From positions 1-59,645 of the forward strand of contig JAITPM010000002.1 in the NCBI GenBank assembly GCA_031289425.1: a stretch of DNA of 59,645 nucleotides, read 5' to 3'. Of the stretch, positions 59,167 to 59,645 are shown in pieces. Source of the DNA: Fusobacteriaceae bacterium. GTDB lineage: Bacteria > Fusobacteriota > Fusobacteriia > Fusobacteriales > Fusobacteriaceae. A model generated the notes under the pieces. That model did not search any database. It was not told where the DNA came from and saw only the letters and a program-made list of their open reading frames with translations. The position numbers and the translations under genes were made by a program. The number at the start of each line of letters is the position of its first letter. Positions within the stretch are counted from its first letter, which is position 1.

Positions 59167-59645
59167 CTAATATATAATAGAACCCAATTGATTAGAAAAA
59201 ATTATTATAATTACAGAGTAAACTATAATAAAAACAGCTGGGACCATTGATTTTTTTAAAATCGGTGTGTACTCTTTCATCCCGACTACTTGAGCAGCAA
59301 ATATTCCAGCCAGTGCAGTCGGAGGCATCAAATCTCCAAGAGAAGCAATTAATGATATTGCAGAAGCAGTAATAATTTGATTTTTGGCCAAAAAAACCAT
59401 TAAAAATGGTACTCCTAATACTGATGCCGCTCCAAAAGATGATACTGCACCGAATAATGGAATAGTTATAGCCAAAGCTATGTACACTAATACTGATGGC
59501 ATGCTTAAACTCTTTACAACTATAAAACCTCTGACTCCGGTCAAAGTCATAACTTGAATAAACATTCCGACACCCATTAATATTCCTAATACGGGAAGAG
59601 CTTGATTGATAGCCTCTTTTGATACCTTAAAAAAATTAATTTTTT
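59167..59645 (-). CDS. C-terminal part of an ion-transporter-superfamily permease (truncated by window edge)
   Basis: Frame stays open to the window end (…KINFFKVSKEAINQALPVLGILMGVG); SSFGAASVLGVPFLMVFLA, GDLMPPTALAGIFAAQ. Confidence 0.7.
   Translation of the reverse strand, partial: KINFFKVSKEAINQALPVLGILMGVGMFIQVMTLTGVRGFIVVKSLSMPSVLVYIALAITIPLFGAVSSFGAASVLGVPFLMVFLAKNQIITASAISLIASLGDLMPPTALAGIFAAQVVGMKEYTPILKKSMVPAVFIIVYSVIIIIFSNQLGSIIY

Noticed and set aside
1-59645. CRISPR arrays, tRNA/rRNA genes, insertion sequences
   Set aside because: Scanned for regular repeat-spacer patterns, T-arm-like GTTCGANTC plus acceptor stems, and transposase motifs; none convincingly found (by-eye scan only)

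Overview
AT-rich bacterial chromosomal window, most likely from Fusobacteriota (a FadA-type adhesin is present and the housekeeping genes fit). There is no CRISPR array, rRNA, recognisable tRNA or intact transposon. Housekeeping blocks: leuS-rlmB-murA; coaE-U32 peptidase-pgpA-cinA; proBA; adk-map-infA-rpmJ-rpsM-rpsK-rpsD-rpoA-rplQ. Accessory content: (i) a CI/Cro-like regulatory module with two identical GTGTC-N7-GACAC palindromes beside a 17-aa tandem-repeat protein whose start is preceded by a G8 tract; (ii) an Ada/AlkA fusion plus Ogt; (iii) an RpiR-transporter-amidase operon with two GTAA-N6-TTAC palindromes; (iv) a tandem thioesterase duplication, fadA, and a pair of distant paralogues of an uncharacterised foldase-like family; (v) a short-chain acyl-CoA catabolic supercluster with two sigma54 (-24/-12) promoters, distinct upstream inverted repeats and two tandem PAS-AAA+ sigma54 activators; (vi) a poly-gamma-glutamate (PgsB/PgsC/PgsW-like) cluster with two AstE-type metallohydrolases, an unannotated 47-aa membrane protein and a truncated transporter at the window edge. 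The best candidates for new biology are the sigma54 supercluster with its long structured leader, the repressor/17-aa-repeat module, the PGA-linked cluster and the paralogous foldase-like proteins. All family calls are from reading the sequence; no searches were run.
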